Below, piece after piece: positions 16,608 to 25,291 of a stretch of DNA of 64,000 nucleotides. The DNA is taken from positions 1,984,001 through 2,048,000 of the forward strand of contig NZ_JAGGMZ010000001.1 in NCBI RefSeq assembly GCF_017875735.1, given 5' to 3'. The notes below the pieces were generated by a model. That model did not search any database. It was given only the letters and a program-made list of their open reading frames with translations, and had not been told where the DNA came from. The translations under genes were made by a program, and so were the position numbers. This DNA is from Arthrobacter sp. CAN_C5 (GTDB taxonomy: Bacteria > Actinomycetota > Actinomycetes > Actinomycetales > Micrococcaceae). Positions within the stretch are counted from its first letter, which is position 1, and each line of letters opens with the position of its first letter.

Positions 16608-17872
16608 TAGATGTTTCCTGCCGCGAGTTCCCGCTCGACGGCGTCAGTGAGCCGTTCCTCGAGCTCTGGCACCTTGATCTGCTGGATGACCTCGTTGAGG
16701 AACCCGCGGACCACCAGCCGGCGGGCGGTCTTCTCGTCGATGCCGCGTGCCATCAGGTAGAACAGGTGCTCGTCGTCGAACCGGCCGGTGGCGCTGGCGT
16801 GGCCGGCACCCTCGATGAGCCCGGTCTCGATCTCCAGGTTGGGGACCGAGTCGGAGCGCGTGCCGTCGGTCAACAGGAGGTTACGGTTCGTCTCGTACGT
16901 GTCCGTTCCCTCGGCCGCCTTGCGGATCAGCACGTCGCCGACCCACACGGTGTGGGCGTCCTGGCCCTGCAGTGCGCCCTTGTACGTGACACGGGATTTG
17001 CAGTTCGGTACGGCGTGGTCCACCAGGAGCCGCTGCTCCAGGTGCTGGCCGGCGTCGGCGAAGTACAGTCCGTACATTTCCACCTCGGACCCGGGTCCGG
17101 TGAAGAGCGACGACGGGGTCATCCGCACCAGGTCTCCGCCGAGGCTGACCACCACGTGCTTGAACTTTGCGTTCCGACCGATTTTGGCCTGCTGGGTGGA
17201 GGCGTGAACGGCGTCGTCGTCCCATTCCTGCACGCTGACTACCGTGAGCTCGGCCCCGTCTCCGACGACGATCTCGACGTTCTGCGCGAGGGTGGTTTTC
17301 CCGTGATGGTCCAGGACCACCACTGCCTTCGAGAAGCGTTCCGCGTTGATGATCAGGTGCTGCGCGGCCGGAGCCTCGTCGACACCGTTGATGCTGATCT
17401 TTACGTCGGCGTCGGCAATGGTCTCCACCGGAATGGTCACCACTGTCGCCTCGGTGAACGCCTCCCAGGCAGCAGCCGACACCCGGTCGTCGGGAACGGA
17501 CGCGGAGCCGATCCGCGAGTCGTCCCGACCGACCGTCTCAACGGTGACGTTGGTGGCACCCGTCACGTCAACAGTGGGTCCCGCGCCGGTCAGCGGCTGG
17601 TTGTGCAGGCCGCGCAGACGCTTCAGCGGCGTGAACCGCCAGTCCTCTTCCCGGCCATTCAGTGGCGCAAAGTCGGCCAGCTTGTAGGACTTCAGACGTT
17701 CCCCGCGGGACGCCTCCGGGATGACCGGGGCGTCGCCGTGGCTATGCTTCTTGGCGCCGTGCTGCACAGTCCCTTCGTTGAAGGGGGAAAGGTTCTCCCC
17801 TTCCTCGGTGAAACCGTCGATGGCAATTTTCTCTGCGGACGCTGGTGCGTCCAGCTGGGTAGCTTCAGCCAT
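16607..17872 (-). CDS. sufD: Fe-S cluster assembly protein SufD
   Basis: 421-aa scaffold partner of SufB and SufC. The C-terminal part carries the SufB/SufD core beta-helix with GHASATGRFDDEHLFYLMARGID and the conserved LVVRGFLNEV. The N-terminus is acidic and variable. It lies 3 bp downstream of sufB and overlaps the Rieske gene by one base, so it is part of one translation-coupled operon. Confidence 0.96.
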   Translation of the reverse strand: MAEATQLDAPASAEKIAIDGFTEEGENLSPFNEGTVQHGAKKHSHGDAPVIPEASRGERLKSYKLADFAPLNGREEDWRFTPLKRLRGLHNQPLTGAGPTVDVTGATNVTVETVGRDDSRIGSASVPDDRVSAAAWEAFTEATVVTIPVETIADADVKISINGVDEAPAAQHLIINAERFSKAVVVLDHHGKTTLAQNVEIVVGDGAELTVVSVQEWDDDAVHASTQQAKIGRNAKFKHVVVSLGGDLVRMTPSSLFTGPGSEVEMYGLYFADAGQHLEQRLLVDHAVPNCKSRVTYKGALQGQDAHTVWVGDVLIRKAAEGTDTYETNRNLLLTDGTRSDSVPNLEIETGLIEGAGHASATGRFDDEHLFYLMARGIDEKTARRLVVRGFLNEVIQQIKVPELEERLTDAVERELAAGNI

Positions 17873-17875
17873 GTG

Positions 17876-19351
17876 TTAGCCCACGGCCCCTTCCATCTGG
17901 AGTTCGATCAGGCGGTTCAGTTCTAGTGCGTACTCCATGGGGAGCTCACGGGCGATCGGCTCGATGAATCCGCGCACTATCATTGCCATGGCCTCATCCT
18001 CGGGCATGCCGCGGGACATCAGGTAGAACAGCTGTTCCTCGCTGACCCGCGAGACGGTTGCCTCGTGGCCCATCGTGACGTCGTCCTCACGGATGTCCAC
18101 GTATGGGTACGTGTCCGACCGCGAGATCGTGTCGACCAGCAGAGCGTCGCACCGCACGGTGTTCGCCGAATGCTTGGCACCCTCGCGAACCTGGACCAGG
18201 CCGCGGTAGGCGGCTCGCCCACCACCCCGGGCAACCGACTTCGAAATGATCGATGACTTGGTGTTCGGCGCGATGTGCACCATCTTCGACCCGGTGTCCT
18301 GGTGCTGGCCCTCGCCGGCAAACGCGATCGACAGGGTCTCGCCCTTGGCATGCTCGCCGACCAGGTACACGGCCGGGTACTTCATGGTGACCTTCGAGCC
18401 GATGTTGCCGTCGACCCACTCCATGGTGGCGCCCTCGTGGGCGATGGCCCGCTTGGTGACCAGGTTGTACACGTTGTTCGACCAGTTCTGGATGGTGGTG
18501 TAGCGGACGCGGGCGTCCTTCTTCACCACGATCTCGACGACGGCCGAGTGCAGGGAGTCCGACGTGTAGATCGGGGCGGTGCAGCCCTCGATGTAGTGCA
18601 CGTAGGAACCCTCGTCGGCAATGATGAGGGTGCGCTCGAACTGGCCCATGTTCTCGGTGTTGATGCGGAAGTAGGCCTGCAGCGGGATTTCGACGTGTAC
18701 GCCGGGTGGCACGTAGACGAAAGAGCCGCCGGACCAGACCGCGGTGTTCAGCGAGGCGAACTTGTTGTCGCCCACCGGGATGATGGAGCCGAAGTACTCC
18801 TCAAAGAACTCGGGGTGTTCCTTCAACGCGGTGTCGGTGTCCATGAAGATGACACCCTGGCGTTCGAGTTCCTCGTTGATCTGGTGGTAGACCACCTCGG
18901 ACTCGTACTGGGCTGCCACGCCGGAAACGAGGCGGTTACGCTCGGCCTCGGGAATCCCGAGCTTCTCGTAGGTGTTCTTGATGTCCTCCGGGAGTTCCTC
19001 CCAGCTGCCAGCCTGCTTCTCCGTGGAACGCACGAAGTACTTGATGTTGTCGAAGTCGATGCCCGACAGGTCGGCACCCCATGCGGGCATGGGCTTCCGG
19101 TCGAAGTACTTCAGGCCCTTCAGCCGCAGGTCGAGCATCCATTCTGGCTCGTCCTTCTTGGCCGAAATGTCGCGGACCACCTCTTCGCTGAGTCCACGCT
19201 TGGCGTTGGCACCGACGTCGTTCTTGTCGGACCAACCGAAGGCATAGTTACCGATGCCTTCGAGCTCGGGGTTGCGCTCCAGGATGTCGCTGATTACTGC
19301 TTCCGGAACGGCTGCCTCTGCCATTGTCTTCTGGTCTACTTGATCCGTCAT
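17876..19351 (-). CDS. sufB: Fe-S cluster assembly protein SufB
   Basis: 491-aa main scaffold of the SUF system. Conserved segments seen: [18 protein letters not shown] near the N-terminus, [21 protein letters not shown] with the conserved cysteine, and the C-terminal [21 protein letters not shown]. The ATG at 19349-19351 has AAGAAAGG upstream; a GTG directly in front (19354) is an alternative. It overlaps the sufR stop (TGATG). Confidence 0.97.
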   Translation of the reverse strand: MTDQVDQKTMAEAAVPEAVISDILERNPELEGIGNYAFGWSDKNDVGANAKRGLSEEVVRDISAKKDEPEWMLDLRLKGLKYFDRKPMPAWGADLSGIDFDNIKYFVRSTEKQAGSWEELPEDIKNTYEKLGIPEAERNRLVSGVAAQYESEVVYHQINEELERQGVIFMDTDTALKEHPEFFEEYFGSIIPVGDNKFASLNTAVWSGGSFVYVPPGVHVEIPLQAYFRINTENMGQFERTLIIADEGSYVHYIEGCTAPIYTSDSLHSAVVEIVVKKDARVRYTTIQNWSNNVYNLVTKRAIAHEGATMEWVDGNIGSKVTMKYPAVYLVGEHAKGETLSIAFAGEGQHQDTGSKMVHIAPNTKSSIISKSVARGGGRAAYRGLVQVREGAKHSANTVRCDALLVDTISRSDTYPYVDIREDDVTMGHEATVSRVSEEQLFYLMSRGMPEDEAMAMIVRGFIEPIARELPMEYALELNRLIELQMEGAVG

Positions 19352-20166
19352 CACGGCCTTTCTTGCTGATGGGTGGATACGGTCGGTTCTAGCTCGGAGG
19401 TGTCAGCTCCGGCGGGGGCAGGTGTAACCCGGCCCACGGGAATATGGGTGGTGCAGACGTGGCCGCCGCGGGCGAGCGTCGACAGCCGCCGTACATCGAC
19501 GCCGAGCAGCCGGGAGAACACTTCGGTCTCCTGATCGCAGAACGACGGGAATTCGGCGGCCAGCTCCTGGACGGGGCAGTGCCCCTGGCAGAGCTGGACG
19601 GCCAGCATGGCAGCGTTGGGGGCGTTCCGGCCCACGACCGTGGTCGACCCGACAAAACCGTCGGTGGTCAGGGCGCTGGCCAGGGCACGCGCCCGGTCTT
19701 CGAGGTCCGGGCCTGCGGCTTCCACCAGGGGACGGTACCGGGACTCCATTTCGGCGAACCGGGTGCGGGCGAACTGCTCGACGGCGTCCGGGCCGGCCAC
19801 GTCCTGCAACTGTGTGAGTGCGGCCTTGGCGATGGAAAGGTAGTCGGTGCCGAGCTCGGTCTGCCCACGCTGGCTCAGGACGTAGCGCCGGGCGGGACGG
19901 CCGGCGCCGGAGGACGGATTACCGACGAGTTTCACTTCGATGAGCTGCTTGCGGGACAGGGCGTCAAGATGGCGTCGGACCGCTGCGGGGGTGAAGCCGA
20001 GGCGTTCGCCGAGTTCGGCGGCGCTGACGGGTCCGTGCTCCAGGACCGCTGCCAGGACCTTGCTGCGGGTCCGGTCTTCTGCGTCGGAGGGGCGGGGCAT
20101 CACGGACCGGGAACCGGCTGGGCGTGCTGGAGCCGGATAGGTATTGGCTGGCTGTATCTGGCTCAT
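19351..20166 (-). CDS. sufR: SufR-type Fe-S-responsive transcriptional regulator
   Basis: 271-aa regulator with an N-terminal winged helix ([26 protein letters not shown] in segments) and a C-terminal domain with clustered cysteines ([10 protein letters not shown], then FCDQ and HVCTTH) that can hold an Fe-S cluster. Known SufR proteins repress the suf operon when their cluster is present. The start is set at the ATG 20164-20166 because AGAGGAGG lies just upstream; the open frame runs on to 20241. It is the first gene of the operon and faces a palindromic site 35 bp away. Confidence 0.93.
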   Translation of the reverse strand: MSQIQPANTYPAPARPAGSRSVMPRPSDAEDRTRSKVLAAVLEHGPVSAAELGERLGFTPAAVRRHLDALSRKQLIEVKLVGNPSSGAGRPARRYVLSQRGQTELGTDYLSIAKAALTQLQDVAGPDAVEQFARTRFAEMESRYRPLVEAAGPDLEDRARALASALTTDGFVGSTTVVGRNAPNAAMLAVQLCQGHCPVQELAAEFPSFCDQETEVFSRLLGVDVRRLSTLARGGHVCTTHIPVGRVTPAPAGADTSELEPTVSTHQQERP

Positions 20167-20200
20167 TTCGCCTCCTCTGGAATCCGGCCTCGTCGGGAGC

Positions 20201-20216
20201 CACAGAAATTTCTGTG
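20201..20216. promoter_or_regulatory. Perfect 16-bp palindrome, candidate SufR operator
   Basis: CACAGAAATTTCTGTG lies 35 bp upstream of the sufR start in the gap between the divergent suf operon and the ABC exporter. Position and symmetry fit autoregulation by SufR. The assignment is inferred; the exact SufR site in this group is not known to me. Confidence 0.6.
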
Positions 20217-20266
20217 TCCATTGAATAGACAACACAATCATGTCCTAATCTGTTCCCTACTGCCAG

Positions 20267-20285
20267 TAAGGTGAGGCTACCCAGC
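20267..20285. promoter_or_regulatory. Weak iron-box-like (IdeR/DtxR) match
   Basis: TAAGGTGAGGCTACCCAGC agrees at about 14 of 19 positions with the IdeR consensus TWAGGTWAGSCTWACCTWA, best in the left half. It lies 50 bp before the ABC ATPase start, in the same gap as the sufR palindrome. It could be chance. Confidence 0.3.
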
Positions 20286-20334
20286 GCGCCGCTCGCAGGA
20301 TGGGCACCTGTACTACATGCCGTAGAATAATTGA

Positions 20335-21285
20335 GTGCCAAACCCGTCTCCCGCGCTTGAAGTCACAGCGCTCGTCAAGGACTTTGGACCCGTATCGGCG
20401 CTCGACGGCAAAATGGTCAGGGTGCTCGACGGCGTCCACCTTCGAGCCTACCCCGGGCAGGTGACGGCCCTCCTGGGCGCCAACGGTGCCGGCAAGACCA
20501 CCACCCTTGAATGCGCGCAGGGTCTGCAACGCCCTAACGGTGGGACCGTCAGGTTGCTGGGGGAAGACCCATTCAACGCCGGGGCGGCACTGCGCAGCAG
20601 GGTGGGGGTCATGCTGCAGGAGGGCGGGCTTCCGCCGTCGGCCCGACCGTTGGCCCTGTTGAACCACGTGGCGGCCATGTATGGCTCGCCGAGGCCCGTC
20701 GCTGAACTGGCCGGCCGGCTGGGCATCAATTCCTACGCCGGCACCGGCATCCGGCGGCTATCCGGCGGTCAGAAGCAGCGGCTCGCCTTGGCCTGCGCGC
20801 TGATCGGCAACCCCGAAGTGCTGTTCCTTGATGAGCCGAGCGCTGGCCTGGATCCGCAGTCACGCACCATCGTCTTCGACCTGATCCGCGAACTCCGCGC
20901 CGAGGGGTTGGCCATCATCCTCACCACCCACCTGCTCGACGACGCCCAGAAGCTCGCCGACTACGTCTATATTCTCGACGGCGGCCGGACGGTGACCCAC
21001 GGCACGGTGGCCGACCTGACCGCCGACGACGCTGGGGACACCTACCGTGACCTGCGATTCCAGGCCGTCCCCAGCCTGGACCTCCCGGCAGCAGCGTTTC
21101 CAGCACTCACCCTGCGGGAAACCGAGCCGGGACGGTATTCGGTGGCCGGCTGCTTCACCCCTGCCGACCTGACGGCGCTGGCGCGGTGGTGGGAAGACGC
21201 CGGAATTCTGCCGGTCGCCATCACCATGGAGCCACGCTCCCTGGAAGACGTGTTCCTTGACATCTCCGGACGGGAAATCCGATGA
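20335..21285 (+). CDS. ABC exporter ATP-binding protein
   Basis: 316-aa drug-exporter-type (CcmA/DrrA-like) ATPase with Walker A GANGAGKTT, Q-loop MLQEGGLP, signature RLSGGQKQR, Walker B LFLDEPSAGLD and H-loop TTHLL, and a C-terminal extension of about 90 residues. The GTG at 20335 is the likely start. The permease gene overlaps by ATGA. In Mycobacterium the same pair sits between sufR and ctaA (Rv1456c-Rv1458c region), so the linkage is ancient. The cargo is unknown. Confidence 0.9.
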   Translation: MPNPSPALEVTALVKDFGPVSALDGKMVRVLDGVHLRAYPGQVTALLGANGAGKTTTLECAQGLQRPNGGTVRLLGEDPFNAGAALRSRVGVMLQEGGLPPSARPLALLNHVAAMYGSPRPVAELAGRLGINSYAGTGIRRLSGGQKQRLALACALIGNPEVLFLDEPSAGLDPQSRTIVFDLIRELRAEGLAIILTTHLLDDAQKLADYVYILDGGRTVTHGTVADLTADDAGDTYRDLRFQAVPSLDLPAAAFPALTLRETEPGRYSVAGCFTPADLTALARWWEDAGILPVAITMEPRSLEDVFLDISGREIR

Positions 21286-22025
21286 GTACGGCCGCTCCCC
21301 TGACCAAACGGATCCTCCTTCAGGGCCGCTACGAGGCGCTGGCCATGCTCCGCAACGGTGAGCAGCTGGTCCTCGCCATCGCCCTCCCACTGCTGGGGCT
21401 GGTGGTACTGGTCCTCACCCCGTTCCTCGACGGAATGGCATCGAGCCGGATCGACGCCGCAACCCCCGGCATCATCGCCCTCTGCGCCATGTCCACCGCG
21501 TTCACCGGACAGGGGATCGCTACCGGGTTTGACCGCCGGTACGGGGTACTGCGGTTTCTCTCGACCACTCCCCTGGGCAAACCCGGGCTGATCCTGGGCA
21601 AGGCGCTCGGCGTCGTCGTGGTGCTGGCGGTGCAACTGGTGGTGATCTGCACGGCCGCGGCGCTCCTGGGATGGCGGCCCGATCCTGCGGGCCTGCTGAT
21701 CGGGCTGGTGCAATTGATCCTGGGCGCTGCCGCGTTCACCGGCCTCGGCCTCCTGGTGGCCGGAACCCTCCGCCCGGAGGCTACCCTCGCTGTGACCAAC
21801 CTGCTGTGGATCCTGCTGGCGGTCGGCGGCGGCATCGTGCTGCCGGGAACCCTGCTGCCCGACGCCATCCGTCCGTTTGTCGACATCCTGCCGTCCGCCG
21901 CGCTCGGCGATGGACTGCGCTCAGCGCTCATCGACGGGGCGTTCAACCTCCCCGCCCTGCTCATCCTCGTGGCCTGGGCAGTCCTGTCCAGCCTCGCCGC
22001 CATCCGCTGGTTCAAATGGAGTTAG
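21282..22025 (+). CDS. ABC exporter permease
   Basis: 247-aa membrane protein with six hydrophobic segments, of the ABC-2 type, partner of the ATPase encoded upstream (4-bp overlap). No soluble domain. It is followed after 4 bp by ctaA. The neighbouring heme and Fe-S genes invite, but do not prove, a role in export of a heme- or redox-related compound. Confidence 0.85.
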   Translation: MSTAAPLTKRILLQGRYEALAMLRNGEQLVLAIALPLLGLVVLVLTPFLDGMASSRIDAATPGIIALCAMSTAFTGQGIATGFDRRYGVLRFLSTTPLGKPGLILGKALGVVVVLAVQLVVICTAAALLGWRPDPAGLLIGLVQLILGAAAFTGLGLLVAGTLRPEATLAVTNLLWILLAVGGGIVLPGTLLPDAIRPFVDILPSAALGDGLRSALIDGAFNLPALLILVAWAVLSSLAAIRWFKWS

Positions 22026-22029
22026 TTTC

Positions 22030-23046
22030 ATGACACACCCTGCACCCACCGGCTGGAGCCGCGTCACGGCGAAGCTCCCCCGCACCACCTCCCGGCTCGT
22101 CCGTCGACTGGCCCTTGCTTCGCTGATCTCCCAGATCATGATCGTGGTCACCGGGGGCGCCGTCCGGCTCACCGCGTCGGGGCTGGGTTGCCCCGAATGG
22201 CCCCGGTGCACCGCCACCTCGATCGTCAACACCCCGGAGATGGGCATCCACGGGGTCATCGAGTTCGGGAACCGGCTGCTCACCTTCGTCCTGACGGCGA
22301 TCGCCATCGCCATGGTGGTGTCGCTCTGGAACCTCCGCAAGGAGCGCAAAGATCTGTTCCGGCTCGCGATCGCCCTGGCCGCCGGCATCCCCGCCCAGGC
22401 CATCCTCGGCGGTATCACCGTCCTGACCCAGCTCAACCCCTGGGTGGTGGGCTGGCACTTCATCGTCTCGATGGTCCTGATTGTGCTGGCGACTGTGCTT
22501 CTCAACCGGGTCCGGCTCAGCACCGCACAGGCGGCGAGCTCAGCCTCGCCCCTCGGCTCGCGGCTGCTGCGGCAGATCCTGACCGCCGCGGCGGCCCTCA
22601 CCGCGATTACGGTCTTCCTCGGCGTCATCGTCACCGGTTCCGGACCCCACGCGGGCGACGCCGGCGCCGCCCGGAACAACCTCGACCCGGACCTGATGAC
22701 CCGCATCCATGCGGCGCCCGTCTACCTGCTGGTCCTGACGGTCGCCGTCGCGCTGGTTCTCGTCTACCGCGAATCTTCGGCACCACGGCTGAGGAAGTCG
22801 GTGGAACTCCTCGCCGCCGTGGTGCTGGCGCAGGGCGCCGTCGGCTACCTGCAGCATTTCCTCCACCTGCCGGTCGCCCTGGTGGCCCTGCACATGCTGG
22901 GGGCCTCAGTGTTGACAGCAGCAATGGCGAACAGCCTGTATCTGGCGGTCAGCCGCAAGGAGCGCGCCACGCTGACGACCAATTCCGCAGGCGCCGGTTC
23001 AGCGGGCGCCGGGGTGGCACCGGCGGATCTCAGAGACGCCCGGTAA
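22030..23046 (+). CDS. ctaA: Heme A synthase (CtaA/COX15)
   Basis: 338-aa membrane protein with eight hydrophobic segments that oxidises heme O to heme A for cytochrome aa3 oxidase. Conserved residues: GGAVRLTASGLGCPEWPRC near TM1 with a cysteine pair in the first loop, IEFGNRLLTF, the second histidine WHFIVSM, and TGSGPHAGD followed by IHAAPVY and ALHMLGAS. A longer frame starts at 21877 inside the permease gene; the ATG at 22030 with GGAG upstream is right. The last 17 bp overlap the convergent DapA-like gene. Confidence 0.93.
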   Translation: MTHPAPTGWSRVTAKLPRTTSRLVRRLALASLISQIMIVVTGGAVRLTASGLGCPEWPRCTATSIVNTPEMGIHGVIEFGNRLLTFVLTAIAIAMVVSLWNLRKERKDLFRLAIALAAGIPAQAILGGITVLTQLNPWVVGWHFIVSMVLIVLATVLLNRVRLSTAQAASSASPLGSRLLRQILTAAAALTAITVFLGVIVTGSGPHAGDAGAARNNLDPDLMTRIHAAPVYLLVLTVAVALVLVYRESSAPRLRKSVELLAAVVLAQGAVGYLQHFLHLPVALVALHMLGASVLTAAMANSLYLAVSRKERATLTTNSAGAGSAGAGVAPADLRDAR

Positions 23047-23935
23047 CCTCCAGCGCGTCGACCAGGCGGGCAAGGTCGCGCTGCTCGCTGCCCGGGACCG
23101 GCAGGACGGGTAGCCGGGGTTCGCCGGCGTTCACGCCGCAGGCCTTCGCCAGCGAGTGGAGCCCGCTCAGTTTCCGTAGCCGCAGGACCGCCTGGACCAC
23201 GGGGAGCAAGAGTTTCCGCGACTCAGCGATGCGTGCCGCATCATCGCTGAGGACCGCCGCCCGGAACTCGGTGTAGGCGACGGGAAGCAGCGCAGCCGGG
23301 CCTGTGTGCCAGGCGTCGGCGGCGACATCGCCTGAGGCAATCAGGAGGTCGCCGCTGAGTCCGTGGCTCACCGGCTGGTTGGTCAGGGACCGCAACCGGT
23401 CGTAACGCTGCCTGAAGGTTACGACGTCGGCGGCAGTGTCCTTGAAGGCGACCACGTTGGGCAGGTCCAGGAGTTCGGCAACCAGTTCCAGATCGTAGTG
23501 GAACTGCGTGGTGCCCGGATTGTTGTAGAGGCAAATAGGCAGGTTCGTCACGTCGCAGACGGCAGCGGTCTGCGCGGCCACCTCGTCGTTGTTCAGGGGC
23601 ACGTACGAGACCGGTGACAGCACCACGCCCGACGCACCGACGCGCTCCGCGTCGCGGGCGGCGTCCAGCACCTCCCGGGTGCCCACCGAGCTGATGCCGA
23701 CCACCACCGGGACGTCGGCGCCCGACGCGCTGACGGCGTCCACGGCGGTCGCGGCCACCCGGGAGCGCTCCTCGGCGCTCAGGTAGGCAAAACTGCCCGA
23801 TGAACCGAGCACCGCTATCGCATCAACCCCTGAGGACGCCAGCGACGCCACCAGCGAGGACAGCTCGGGGAAATTGATGTCACCGTTCTCGAGGAAGGGA
23901 GTGACCGGATACGCGATAAGACCGTTGAACACCAT
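23030..23935 (-). CDS. DapA-like aldolase (dihydrodipicolinate synthase family)
   Basis: 301-aa TIM-barrel lyase of the DHDPS/NAL family. It has YPVTPFLENGDI at the N-terminus, GSSGSFAYLS (phosphate/carboxylate loop), the tyrosine region LYNNPGTTQF, and the Schiff-base lysine in VVAFKDTAAD. GSSGSFAYLS departs from the GTTGE motif of true DapA, so a pyruvate-dependent aldolase other than lysine synthesis is likely. It sits between ctaA and ctaB, on the opposite strand from ctaA. Confidence 0.85.
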   Translation of the reverse strand: MVFNGLIAYPVTPFLENGDINFPELSSLVASLASSGVDAIAVLGSSGSFAYLSAEERSRVAATAVDAVSASGADVPVVVGISSVGTREVLDAARDAERVGASGVVLSPVSYVPLNNDEVAAQTAAVCDVTNLPICLYNNPGTTQFHYDLELVAELLDLPNVVAFKDTAADVVTFRQRYDRLRSLTNQPVSHGLSGDLLIASGDVAADAWHTGPAALLPVAYTEFRAAVLSDDAARIAESRKLLLPVVQAVLRLRKLSGLHSLAKACGVNAGEPRLPVLPVPGSEQRDLARLVDALEVTGRL

Positions 23936-23977
23936 GTGCTCATGCTAGCTGTCTTGCCCCCGGCGGGGCGCACAGGG

Positions 23978-24922
23978 TTAGAAGACCGGGCCGCCGATGA
24001 AGGGGTCGATGGCCAGTGCCAGGAACACAACGGTGAGATAGCTGATGGAGCCGTGGAAGACCTTCATCGAGCCCTTGTCGGTCACGGTCCCGCGGACGGC
24101 CGAGGTGTGCAGCTTGTGCGTTTCCGACAGGAACCAGATGCCAGCGGCAACGGCGGCCCCGGTGAACACCCAGCCGGCACCGCCCACGGGGATCAGCAGC
24201 AGGGAGCAGGCGACGGTGGCGTAGGCGTAGAGAACCACCTGGACGGAGACCACGCGGGCTCCCGCGATGGCGCCCAGCATGGGTACCTTCGCTGCGTTGT
24301 AGTCGTCGCTGTACTTCATGGAGAGCGGCCAGTAGTGCGGCGGCGTCCACAGGAAGATGATGAGGAAGAGGACGACGGCGGGCCACTCGACGGTGTTGGT
24401 CACCGCGGCCCAGGCGATCAGGACCGGCATGCAGCCAGCGGCGCCGCCCCACACGATGTTCTGCGGGGTGCGGCGCTTGAGTATCAGCGAGTACACCACC
24501 ACGTAGAAGAAGATCGCGGCCACGCCGAGCGCGGCGGCCAGCGGGTTCGCACCGAACCACAGCACGGTGATGGCTGCGATGCCGAGGACCCAGGAGAAGA
24601 TCAGTGCTTCCCGCGGTGTCACCTCACCGGTGACCAGCGGGCGCTTCTCCGTACGGTGCATGACCTTGTCAATGTCCCGGTCGATATAGCAGTTGAACGA
24701 GCCTGCACTACCTGCCGCCAGGGCCCCGCCCACCATGGTGGAGATGATCAGCCAAACACCGGGCAGACCGCCCTGGGCAAAGATCATGGTAGGTAGCGTG
24801 GTCACCAGAAGCAGCTCAATGACCCGCGGTTTGGTCAGCGCGAGGTAGGCCTTCGCCTTGCGTTTGAAACCCGTACTGCTGCCCGTTGTACTGGCAAGGC
24901 CCGGATCCTGCTCGGTCTTCAC
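23978..24922 (-). CDS. ctaB: Protoheme IX farnesyltransferase (heme O synthase)
   Basis: 314-aa UbiA-family prenyltransferase with eight or nine membrane helices that attaches farnesyl to heme B. Motifs: [12 protein letters not shown], the Asp-rich [20 protein letters not shown] and the second [13 protein letters not shown]. The start is a GTG (24920-24922) with a poor Shine-Dalgarno sequence. It is divergent from tkt and lies 42 bp downstream of the DapA-like gene. Confidence 0.95.
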   Translation of the reverse strand: MKTEQDPGLASTTGSSTGFKRKAKAYLALTKPRVIELLLVTTLPTMIFAQGGLPGVWLIISTMVGGALAAGSAGSFNCYIDRDIDKVMHRTEKRPLVTGEVTPREALIFSWVLGIAAITVLWFGANPLAAALGVAAIFFYVVVYSLILKRRTPQNIVWGGAAGCMPVLIAWAAVTNTVEWPAVVLFLIIFLWTPPHYWPLSMKYSDDYNAAKVPMLGAIAGARVVSVQVVLYAYATVACSLLLIPVGGAGWVFTGAAVAAGIWFLSETHKLHTSAVRGTVTDKGSMKVFHGSISYLTVVFLALAIDPFIGGPVF

Positions 24923-25291
24923 GAGGTAACACTGCCGTTTCTGCTGGGGGGAAAGTCCTCTCTCATCATACCGTCCCGTCCATCCCAGATTTTACAGCGT
25001 GTAGAAGTATGGGCCCCCGTTGCTGGGGCGAGACTCTCCGCGTCACGATGTGCACAATGAATTTGATTAACTGCCCAAAGCGATAGGGTTGACGGTAACG
25101 CCCAGGCCGTTTCCGTCGGTGCCATCTGCCGGTGTGAGCGGAGCGTGGGTAGCGACAATGCAGATCTAGACGACAATGCAGATTTTCAACGGTGAACGGC
25201 CAGCTGGCCAGGTGCTAGGGGACGGCGATCGCCAGTCTTACTGAGGCGCCGCGGCGCTGGCCGTGGAGCACAGAGAGGGGCTGAGGTTTTC
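24923..25291. other. 369-bp intergenic region between divergent ctaB and tkt
   Basis: No ORF with coding character. It must carry the promoters of ctaB and of the tkt operon. TTGACG (25089-25094) on the + strand could be a -35 box. Two identical 13-bp repeats lie nearer tkt (see 25153-25183). Confidence 0.6.
25153..25183 (+). repeat. Two direct repeats CGACAATGCAGAT upstream of tkt
   Basis: Copies at 25153-25165 and 25171-25183, 18 bp apart, ending 108 bp before the tkt start. This could be a regulator site or a small duplication like others in this core. Confidence 0.7.

Noticed and set aside
16595-17926. 443-codon frame antisense to sufD
   Set aside because: Shadow of sufD; low-complexity His/Val/Asp-rich translation.
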